This document shows positions 8,657 through 14,726 of a DNA stretch of 36,674 nt, in pieces. Location: the IMG/VR virus record IMGVR_UViG_3300034375_013297, positions 1 to 36,674 of that record; one strand, given 5' to 3'. A program made the translations under genes and the position numbers. The DNA is from a virus. Within the stretch, counting starts at the first letter, position 1; every line of letters starts with the position of its first letter. Below the pieces are notes generated by a model. That model saw only the letters and a program-made list of their open reading frames with translations. It searched no databases and was not told where the DNA came from.

Positions 8657-8664
8657 GATATATA
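8657..8664 (+). promoter_or_regulatory. Putative late promoter octamer GATATATA
   Basis: GATATATA lies 17 bases before the ATG at 8682, in the 40-base spacer after asnB. It sits inside the loop of a short inverted repeat (GGAGC 8652-8656, GCTCC 8675-8679), which may be chance. It is the same octamer as at 1093, 11312, 24575, 27950 and 35345. Confidence 0.45.
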
Positions 8665-8681
8665 AAGAAAAAAAGCTCCGA

Positions 8682-9362
8682 ATGGCAAATAATATTAAGT
8701 CCTTTGAGGATTTCAAATCAGAATCAGTAAATGAGAATTGGTTCAGTGACGGATTGAGTGGATTACTCGGTTATGCTGGTAATGCTTTCTCTGATGTTCT
8801 TAAAGGTAAAGCCTCTGCATACCTTTTAAGCTTTTTTGGAATTGGTGAACAATCTATATTCAGCAAGCTTGTACAAAACTTTGTTGAACAAATACCAGTT
8901 GCTGATTTAACTAAAATTATTTTTGCTGGAAAGGCTAATTCAGCCTACCTTGCACCCAAGATGGCGGATGCAACAATTGAATTCCTGACAGAAAAAGGAT
9001 TGGATGGTATTGCTCAGGATCTTGGTATTGAGCAGGACGGGTGGATTTATAGAACAATCTCTGAAATGCTTGCAAACCAGGCTAGAAGGGAGGACTTTAG
9101 AAATTCTTTAGAATCATTCTACTTACAGGCTTTCAATGGATTTGAGGGTGCTGCTGATAAGGATGATTTCATGAAGTCCCTTTCATCTACAGAAGAAAGA
9201 ACTCTAAAGAGTGGAATTGATAGAGTGATAGATGTTAGAGACAAAGAGGTAGATATGAATAAACCAGCAGGTGATCTAGTATCTGATTTTCTATCTGGTT
9301 TAGCCGGAAATGGACAATCCTTACAATCTTTGGGATTAAGCTCAGGAGGAACTATACAATAA
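8682..9362 (+). CDS. Candidate internal head protein with the shared leader
   Basis: A 226-residue protein of unknown function. Residues 5-19 (IKSFEDFKSESVNEN) are the clearest copy of the leader motif shared by seven proteins here. Beyond it comes a moderately hydrophobic, Gly/Ala/Phe-containing helical region (about 20-110; for example GLSGLLGYAGNAFSDVL), then a charged helical half and a Ser/Gly-rich tail. The hydrophobic stretch is not a clear transmembrane helix but could be membrane-active after ejection. It is probably transcribed from the octamer just upstream, together with the next gene, and the pair ends at the terminator at 9766. A minor virion protein not located inside the head is the alternative. 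Confidence 0.75.
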   Translation: MANNIKSFEDFKSESVNENWFSDGLSGLLGYAGNAFSDVLKGKASAYLLSFFGIGEQSIFSKLVQNFVEQIPVADLTKIIFAGKANSAYLAPKMADATIEFLTEKGLDGIAQDLGIEQDGWIYRTISEMLANQARREDFRNSLESFYLQAFNGFEGAADKDDFMKSLSSTEERTLKSGIDRVIDVRDKEVDMNKPAGDLVSDFLSGLAGNGQSLQSLGLSSGGTIQ

Positions 9363-9374
9363 AAACTTTAGATC

Positions 9375-9740
9375 ATGAATATAAATGACGTTTCAAAGAG
9401 GGAAGTTTTAGACTTCGATCAATTTAAGAAAAAGGTGCACGACGAGACATTTAAGCCTTTTGCTGCCGAAAATCAGGAAGGTGGTGAGGGTAAAACTGGT
9501 TTGCACAAAATAAAGAGAGAACCTGCTTATGATTGGGTAGGTTATGCAGATGCAGTATTTAGTCCAGAGAAAGCTGGTATCGAGGTACCTGGATACAATG
9601 CTGATGGTGATAGGGAATATACTATAGCAAATGCTGGACCCTCTATAGTTAATGCACCTAATTCATCTATTTCAGGGTTAGGAGAATCCGAAAAAGCTGT
9701 AAATGAATCTTTCTCAATAAAGAGATTGGGAGATTTCTAA
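9375..9740 (+). CDS. Small protein, possible internal head protein
   Basis: A 121-residue protein of unknown function, acidic and Gly/Asn-rich with little predicted helix after the N-terminus. VLDFDQFKKKVHDE at residues 11-24 is a weaker match to the shared leader (hydrophobic, x, Phe, acidic, x, Phe, then an acidic end). A second VNESF occurs near the C-terminus. It follows the previous gene by 12 bases and is last in its transcript before the terminator at 9766. No domain was recognised. Confidence 0.7.
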   Translation: MNINDVSKREVLDFDQFKKKVHDETFKPFAAENQEGGEGKTGLHKIKREPAYDWVGYADAVFSPEKAGIEVPGYNADGDREYTIANAGPSIVNAPNSSISGLGESEKAVNESFSIKRLGDF

Positions 9741-9765
9741 TAATTATCAAATTAACTAATTCTTT

Positions 9766-9797
9766 AAGACAGGTTTCTAACGAAACTTGTCTTTTTT
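9766..9797 (+). terminator. Intrinsic terminator
   Basis: Arm 9766-9776 (AAGACAGGTTT) pairs with 9783-9793 (AAACTTGTCTT) with one G-T pair around a 6-base loop, followed by a T run to 9797. It closes the 8682-9740 unit. Confidence 0.92.
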
Positions 9798-9803
9798 GTG
9801 TAC

Positions 9804-9811
9804 TATAAAAA
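9804..9811 (+). promoter_or_regulatory. Possible late promoter TATAAAAA
   Basis: TATAAAAA follows the terminator and lies 20 bases before the ATG at 9832. It resembles the T4 late element TATAAATA rather than the octamer seen elsewhere in the window. Position after a terminator is the main support. Confidence 0.35.
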
Positions 9812-9831
9812 GAAAAGATTAGAATAGCATA

Positions 9832-10500
9832 ATGAATATCAAACTAGTCCATATACTCACAGAACCCGAAACAAGAAGGGAGCAAGCATCGATAGATTCT
9901 TTATCTCCCCTAGGTGAAATGGGATTGACTTACTATCAGCAGGTAAATGAGAGATACAAAGGTGAAGCTTGGAGGGAAGTTCCTGCTCTATCACAATCTC
10001 CTGCAACTAATCACGGTCCTGGTCATTACGGTGCCTTCCAGTCTTTCAAAAAAGCAATGCTTGAGAATTTTACCGACGATCTTGATGCTTTGGTTCTTTG
10101 TGAATGTGATTGTGTGTTGGAAACTTCCCATGAGGATTTTATGAAAACCCTTGAGAGGGGTATTGAATTTTGCAATGAAAACGATCTTAAATACCTTTCA
10201 TTGGGATCTAGGTTTGTAAAGGGGGTTTTACAGTCCCCAGAGACTGGCAGTGACCCAAAATTCCCTGAATTTTATATTACAAACAAGGTAATATTGGCAC
10301 ATTGTGTTGTTCTCCCTGCTTTGTCTAGGGATGTCATTTTAGATTGTATCGATAAATTTAGCTGGGATAGCCCAGATATTTGGTTTAATGAGGTACTTTG
10401 GAGAAGTGGGCTAAACCAATTCGCAATTGTAAAGGAAAGACTTGCAAGACAACACGAAGGTGTTTCCCTTATTGATAATGTTTGGAAAGAATCTCAATAA
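9832..10500 (+). CDS. Glycosyltransferase-like protein (GT-A, GT25-like features)
   Basis: A 222-residue protein. The N-terminal VHILTEPETRREQASI resembles the first strand and loop of short GT-A enzymes such as family 25 (I/V-x-L-x3-x-R-R). NHGPGHYGAFQSFKKAM at about 62-78 corresponds to the helix before the metal site, and DALVLCECDCVLE at about 85-97 supplies an E91-C-D93 site in the DxD position. No signal peptide. It is probably a cytoplasmic sugar transferase acting on a phage or host acceptor. It converges on the minus-strand gene at 10501 with no spacer, so the two transcripts must overlap or end within each other. The family is a recognition call without alignment. Confidence 0.7.
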   Translation: MNIKLVHILTEPETRREQASIDSLSPLGEMGLTYYQQVNERYKGEAWREVPALSQSPATNHGPGHYGAFQSFKKAMLENFTDDLDALVLCECDCVLETSHEDFMKTLERGIEFCNENDLKYLSLGSRFVKGVLQSPETGSDPKFPEFYITNKVILAHCVVLPALSRDVILDCIDKFSWDSPDIWFNEVLWRSGLNQFAIVKERLARQHEGVSLIDNVWKESQ

Positions 10501-11229
10501 CTATCTCTTTTCTTTTTGTTCTTTAGAAACTTCTCTTATAAATAATTCCTTAGCTATCTTAAGAATAACTGAATCCTCATTAAAGTCTTCGTAGATCTCC
10601 ATAATATTGATATCCGGATCTACGTCTTTTTTTATTTCCAACGATTCAATTGCCTCGTGTGCGATGAATTCGTAAGACATTGAAAAATAAGGGTTTCTTA
10701 GAGGTATTTTTTTGAGCATTGTTGCATCTGATCCCTTGTTGGTTCTTCCGCATTGCCACCAATATACAAAAACGTTGTCGGTGGACATGTTTCTAAATAT
10801 TAGGATCCCACAATCTCTATTTTCTTTTGTGGTGAATCTTTCCAAACTAAAAGCCCTAATCCTGTTCTCTAAATTTTTCCAAAGGCTCATTCCCATGTCC
10901 GCGTATTTATAGAGAATGTTTAGCGAATTATCAATTATAGACAGAATCTCTTCCACCTCATCATCGCTAAAATCGCATCCTCGGAAATAAGTTATAAGAT
11001 CGTGGATATTTGAAGGTAGTTCTTCTGATACCTCCTTGAATTCGTTTTCGATCCAAACCTTAACGGAGGTCAATTCTTTGATCATGGAGAAAATTCTCTT
11101 GATCGGATAATATATGTCTTCGTCTTCTATGTCTTTATTGACCGTAGATAGGAAGTCTAATAAAATGTATTGTTTGTATTCTTGATCGATTGGATATTCG
11201 ATGAACCATGTGGGTTTAATGTCTTTCAT
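10501..11229 (-). CDS. Unknown protein, only minus-strand gene of the window
   Basis: A 242-residue acidic, mostly helical protein with no recognised domain. Notable parts are the N-terminal DIKPTWFIEYPIDQEYKQY, a central helical region (about 60-130), a mid-protein segment with FVYWWQCGR, and a Lys/Glu-rich tail. No signal peptide or membrane segment. It is read against all other genes; its stop abuts the stop of the glycosyltransferase gene, and it has a 114-base divergent spacer upstream with an ATATATA element for each direction. The opposite orientation suggests different timing from the late virion genes. The ORF is long, with an ATG start and normal composition, so it is very likely real. 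Confidence 0.8.
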   Translation of the reverse strand: MKDIKPTWFIEYPIDQEYKQYILLDFLSTVNKDIEDEDIYYPIKRIFSMIKELTSVKVWIENEFKEVSEELPSNIHDLITYFRGCDFSDDEVEEILSIIDNSLNILYKYADMGMSLWKNLENRIRAFSLERFTTKENRDCGILIFRNMSTDNVFVYWWQCGRTNKGSDATMLKKIPLRNPYFSMSYEFIAHEAIESLEIKKDVDPDINIMEIYEDFNEDSVILKIAKELFIREVSKEQKEKR

Positions 11230-11255
11230 GGTGGGAAGAATTATGTTTGTTACTC

Positions 11256-11263
11256 TATATATT
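11256..11263 (-). promoter_or_regulatory. Possible promoter AATATATA for the minus-strand gene
   Basis: On the minus strand AATATATA, flanked by GGTT and GAGTAAC, lies 26 bases before the ATG at 11229. It is a one-base variant of the octamer used in plus-strand spacers. Confidence 0.35.
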
Positions 11264-11311
11264 AACCCCCCGCCATTCTTCTAGACTTTTAAAGAACACG
11301 TTTTGAATCTT

Positions 11312-11319
11312 GATATATA
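11312..11319 (+). promoter_or_regulatory. Putative late promoter octamer GATATATA
   Basis: TTGATATATAATACATAAAA lies 24 bases before the ATG at 11344, in the divergent spacer after the minus-strand gene, where a plus-strand transcript must begin. It probably drives 11344-12685. Confidence 0.5.
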
Positions 11320-11343
11320 ATACATAAAAAAAGTGGTTTCCCA

Positions 11344-11781
11344 ATGCCAAGAATAGACGATTATATTTCTTTTAGTTCTAATAAGAAAAACAATATTTCC
11401 AACGAGTTTTCATTTTCAGCTGAACTCGGGTTACTTGATGTCCAGGTAGTTAATAGGCCACCTGAAATTAGTGATGTTGATTCTCTTGAGTGTGAGATTG
11501 AATACAAAGCTGGAATAGAGAGGAAAAAAGGGGGAATCCAAGATATTAGCTTTTTTGTAGAAAGTATTGAACTCGAAATTAAGGTTGATGATTACCCTAA
11601 CGAACAAAAAGAATTTGAGTTTGATATTGTCCCCGATGCAACTATCCCTATTCCTTCCGTGGTAATTCAGAAGGGAACAAGGTTAGTTCCAACAGATCCA
11701 ACTTTTCTAAGGATTGATATGAGAAAATCAATGAATCCGAAGGACTTTAAAGTGCAAATCCTTTTTGGAACAAATGAATAA
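11344..11781 (+). CDS. Unknown beta-rich protein
   Basis: A 145-residue acidic protein with alternating hydrophobic and charged residues, suggesting a beta-sandwich; no recognised domain. Features include FSFSAELGLLDVQVVNRPPEI near residue 30 and a C-terminal DFKVQILFG. It is the first gene after the putative promoter at 11312 and overlaps the next gene by 8 bases (ATGAATAA), so both are likely translationally coupled and act together. Its compact size and late-cluster position fit a minor virion or assembly protein. Confidence 0.75.
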   Translation: MPRIDDYISFSSNKKNNISNEFSFSAELGLLDVQVVNRPPEISDVDSLECEIEYKAGIERKKGGIQDISFFVESIELEIKVDDYPNEQKEFEFDIVPDATIPIPSVVIQKGTRLVPTDPTFLRIDMRKSMNPKDFKVQILFGTNE

Positions 11782-12685
11782 AGCCTTAAGTTTTAAACTA
11801 TTTGGTAAACTCCACGAGTCTAAGTCCGTATCCAAAAGTGACATTGGTTTGATAGGACCTAACCTTAATGGAGAGATCAAATTAAAATTAGAGAATCCTG
11901 GACTAGTCCTAAAAAGGGTCGAGGAGGGAGATGACTATGTTTTCAGCATTGGAGAAAAGTCCTGCTCTATTCCAAAAAAGTACGTGGGTCTTAGTACCCA
12001 ACCTGGTTTTGAAGTTGTTACTTTTGATACCAATATGAATTGGTTTAAGGATGAGAAAAACAGAAATGCCTTTGACGATATAGTGGAAGAATTCGTTTCG
12101 TCGAAATTTTCAAAAATGGGAAAATCTTTTAATAAGATTGAGGAGGATGCAAACGTTATCTTAGACATGCTAGGAATAGAAGATGATATTAAATCATGTA
12201 ATCATTCTTCTGATTTATCTTTGGATGCAGAGATCTCGAACGGTATGGAAATAGAGCTGGTTAAAGAAAATCACGATGACCTCTTTAAGAAGATATTCAT
12301 TTATAGAGATTCTGATGCAATACATCCATTCCTTGCAATTAAAAGGAACGGGAATAGGTTCAGCTGTGAATACCGTACACCACGGGGAATGTTTGAGTGT
12401 AAACACGATTCAATTGCTGAAATGCTAGAGAATCCCGTTGATAAATATCTTCTTACTGTATGCACTGGAAGTGAAACAGAGGGTTCGCAAAGGGAACTAG
12501 TCGATCATCTAATGAAGCTTTTTAAATATCATTCTTGGTCTAATCCGGACCAAAAAAATCCTAAAAGTATCCAGGAGAGAAAAGAGATAAAAAGGGTAAT
12601 GAGTATTTTAAAAAATTCAATACCCGACGATCACATCGAGGAAATGTACTCTGATGCTAGATCAAAATTTCTATCGAAAGGATAA
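11774..12685 (+). CDS. Unknown protein with leader-like N-terminus
   Basis: A 303-residue protein. I chose the ATG at 11774, overlapping the upstream stop as ATGAATAA, over the TTG at 11765. Residues 5-16 (LSFKLFGKLHES) resemble the shared leader of the internal-protein candidates, especially LSFKQWES of the gene at 2225. A mixed alpha/beta body follows, with NGMEIELVKENHDDLFKK at about 155-172, FSCEYRTPRGMFECKHDS at about 197-214, and a charged helical C-terminus. No catalytic motif was recognised. It ends 119 bases before the next gene, in a spacer that holds a hairpin. Confidence 0.75.
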   Translation: MNKALSFKLFGKLHESKSVSKSDIGLIGPNLNGEIKLKLENPGLVLKRVEEGDDYVFSIGEKSCSIPKKYVGLSTQPGFEVVTFDTNMNWFKDEKNRNAFDDIVEEFVSSKFSKMGKSFNKIEEDANVILDMLGIEDDIKSCNHSSDLSLDAEISNGMEIELVKENHDDLFKKIFIYRDSDAIHPFLAIKRNGNRFSCEYRTPRGMFECKHDSIAEMLENPVDKYLLTVCTGSETEGSQRELVDHLMKLFKYHSWSNPDQKNPKSIQERKEIKRVMSILKNSIPDDHIEEMYSDARSKFLSKG

Positions 12686-12702
12686 AAAGCGGAACACTTT
12701 AC

Positions 12703-12753
12703 AACATTCACCATATAATTCTTAAATCCAGCAATGCTGTCCGGTGAATTGTT
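12703..12753 (+). promoter_or_regulatory. Imperfect hairpin in the 12686-12804 spacer
   Basis: AACATTCACC (12703-12712) pairs with GGTGAATTGTT (12743-12753) over 10 bp with one bulge; inside, CAGCA-A-TGCTG (12729-12739) forms a second inverted repeat. Only a short T run follows, so it is a weak terminator at best; a regulatory leader for the gene at 12805 is the alternative. The rest of the spacer shows no other feature. Confidence 0.4.
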
Positions 12754-12804
12754 ATTTTGCATATCTCTTCGAGTTCCAATTAAACTCTTAACATTTGAAG
12801 AAAA

Positions 12805-13479
12805 ATGGGATGGCTGAGTCGAATATTCAAGAAAAAGAAAATGGATCTTAAGGAAAAAACTTTAACAGAATTAAAGGAAGAATTATCCCAGGTTGACTTC
12901 CAGTGGATTAAAGGGGATAAGATGGGTAACGTTGAGAAGTTCAACGGGGTTACTCAGGACGAAGCTACTGGAATGACTTTTGTACAGTTTATTGGTGGTG
13001 GAAGGATTAACATTGAGCTTTTGGAGGAGTATTTAGAAACATTCCCTGCTTCTAAGGTTGATTATAATAATACCTCTGGCAATATTGATTTGACTCAACC
13101 GGATGTTCAGATGCAAAAGCAACAGGTTATTCAGGAGCCCACCGTTTCTAAGCCTGTTAGAAATACTGTTTCTGCCATTGAGCTTGAAGAATCACCGATA
13201 TATAAACTATTGAAACAGCAGAATGAAAATTGGGTGAATGTGAACATTACTCTTAAGTTAAATCTGCCTTCAAAAAATTTATACAATGTTTTAATTAGCT
13301 CCTTTGATGGTGCTAATGAGGAGATAATTAATTATGTGACCGAAGGAGTTGATATTGATGATATTAGAGGTGCTTTGGCAGAATCGATTACTTCTTATTA
13401 TGGTGGAACTCAAAAATCAACTAGCCAAAGGATAAAGAAAAAGCAAGAAACCAAAACGGCGGAAGAAGATGACGAATAA
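12805..13479 (+). CDS. Unknown protein, possible virion assembly factor
   Basis: A 224-residue protein without a recognised domain. It starts with the cationic amphipathic segment MGWLSRIFKKKK, followed by a helical/beta domain (about 15-85), a Gln/Val/Pro linker (about 95-125), a second globular part (about 130-200), and a Lys/Glu-rich tail. It overlaps the Nudix gene by 11 bases, and a chain of overlapping genes continues to 14707, so it belongs to a four-gene coupled unit. The N-terminus could bind membrane or nucleic acid; this is conjecture. Confidence 0.72.
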   Translation: MGWLSRIFKKKKMDLKEKTLTELKEELSQVDFQWIKGDKMGNVEKFNGVTQDEATGMTFVQFIGGGRINIELLEEYLETFPASKVDYNNTSGNIDLTQPDVQMQKQQVIQEPTVSKPVRNTVSAIELEESPIYKLLKQQNENWVNVNITLKLNLPSKNLYNVLISSFDGANEEIINYVTEGVDIDDIRGALAESITSYYGGTQKSTSQRIKKKQETKTAEEDDE

Positions 13480-14044
13480 AATACTTTTTGAAACTAAGGG
13501 ATTAAACCTTGTTGAGAGAGACGGTAGGGTTGGAGTAGTTCCAACTTTTATGAATGTTGTAGTAATGCCATTCGTTTCTGATGAACAAGGACTTCCTCTT
13601 GCTATTGGTGTCCTAAAGGAATCAAATCCCTTTAGAGAAGGTGGAATGACAGTTTCACTTATAACTGGCACAAGTGATGATGAGGATCCAGATCTTTTGA
13701 CCACAGCAAAGAGAGAATTGCTAGAAGAGAGTGGATTTGATGCACCAGAAAATGATAGGTGGTATTATTTGGGGTCAGTTACCTCCTCAAAGTTTGTAGA
13801 CCATGAGCAGCCCTGCTTTGCTGTTGACGTAACAGGATTGCAAAAGGGAGAGGCTTTGACAGATGGAACAAAGGAGGAGCAAGAAATGGAATTTAAATTT
13901 ATTCCAGCTAACGATGTTGTTAAAGCTAAAGATATCTTCATTCCTGGGCTTTTCCTTAAATTGTTCAAGTATGTTTTGGGAATTGACATACAAGGTTCCT
14001 CTCAAACTCCCGATGATGAAGTTTTTAAATTTTCTGCAGAATGA
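13469..14044 (+). CDS. Nudix hydrolase
   Basis: A 191-residue protein. R82-E83-L84-L85-E86-E87-S88-G89-F90 exactly matches the REUXEEXGU core of the Nudix box, which binds the catalytic metal. Upstream, the Gly of the box is one residue further away than usual (G67 rather than G68) and the first Glu position is not Glu, a variant seen in some subfamilies. The fold context (VVVMPFVSDEQGLPLAIGVLKE before the box; DHEQPCFAVDVTGL after) fits an ADP-sugar or ADP-ribose pyrophosphatase-like enzyme. The substrate is a nucleoside diphosphate derivative, not determinable here. It sits unexpectedly among small late genes, overlapping the neighbours on both sides (11 and 4 bases). Confidence 0.88.
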   Translation: MTNKILFETKGLNLVERDGRVGVVPTFMNVVVMPFVSDEQGLPLAIGVLKESNPFREGGMTVSLITGTSDDEDPDLLTTAKRELLEESGFDAPENDRWYYLGSVTSSKFVDHEQPCFAVDVTGLQKGEALTDGTKEEQEMEFKFIPANDVVKAKDIFIPGLFLKLFKYVLGIDIQGSSQTPDDEVFKFSAE

Positions 14045-14379
14045 GTCAATCAAGAAGACAAAGAAGACAAATGGCTAAACAGTTTGGCCTTTTAGGTAAA
14101 AAGGAATCTTTTTCTGATATGAGAGAAAGGATCAGGAGAGCACAACAGATGGGTAAACAAATACATCTGAAAAACCTTGAAAATAATCGCAATAACCAAA
14201 TCGAGGCTGATTTGGATAAAGAAAGGAAGTCCCAAGATTCTTTAATCAAAGAGGTTGTTAATAGAGAAGATCGGGAGGAATCCGATATTCAATTAAATCC
14301 CGGGTCCTTTGACTTTTTAAATGATGTTAAAGATGGTCCGCAGGCTGCTAGTGAAAATGTGAGTGAGGATAATGCCTAA
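14041..14379 (+). CDS. Small basic-to-acidic helical protein, unknown
   Basis: A 112-residue protein. The N-terminal half is Arg/Gln/Lys-rich (SRRQRRQMAKQFG and RERIRRAQQMGKQ) and probably helical; the C-terminal half is acidic and likely disordered. This polar split suggests binding of nucleic acid or of an acidic partner. It starts within the stop of the Nudix gene (ATGA) and overlaps the next gene by 8 bases (ATGCCTAA). No family was recognised. Confidence 0.7.
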   Translation: MSQSRRQRRQMAKQFGLLGKKESFSDMRERIRRAQQMGKQIHLKNLENNRNNQIEADLDKERKSQDSLIKEVVNREDREESDIQLNPGSFDFLNDVKDGPQAASENVSEDNA

Positions 14380-14707
14380 AGAAATTCCAAATACAACATT
14401 TTTACTTACCTCTCGGTCTTTAAAAGAGGCCAAAAGAAAATATTGCTCCGGTAAAACTTATTACATAGTTGATATAGGTAAAATAATTAGGGAGCTCGGA
14501 TATGACATGGATGAATTAACACCAGAGTCAGAATTCGTCATCAATTACGCTGTTCAGAAGAAAATTACACAAGGAATATATAGTACAAGATGCAATGACA
14601 TCTTGGTGGTTTACAAAAACATCTCACAGAGATTCGCAGAAAATTTAGAACATTTTCTAGCTGAGGACATGGAGGAGGAGTTTGAGTTTACCATCACGGT
14701 TGAATAA
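14372..14707 (+). CDS. Small protein of unknown function
   Basis: A 111-residue protein from the ATG at 14372; the GTG at 14363 would add three residues and is less likely because the ATGCCTAA overlap with the upstream stop is the usual arrangement here. It is mixed alpha/beta, with TTFLLTSRSLKEAKRKY near the start, CNDILVVYKN in the second half and an acidic end. No domain was recognised. It is the last gene of the overlapping chain 12805-14707 and directly precedes the tail protein block. Confidence 0.7.
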   Translation: MPKEIPNTTFLLTSRSLKEAKRKYCSGKTYYIVDIGKIIRELGYDMDELTPESEFVINYAVQKKITQGIYSTRCNDILVVYKNISQRFAENLEHFLAEDMEEEFEFTITVE

Positions 14708-14726
14708 AAAAATCTTGACTATATAA

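Noticed and set aside
8652-8679. GGAGC/GCTCC hairpin as a terminator of asnB
   Set aside because: Only five base pairs with an 18-base loop and no T tract after the second arm.
13197-13204. GATATATA inside the gene at 12805
   Set aside because: It lies in the middle of a coding sequence with no start downstream at the usual distance; taken as chance occurrence.
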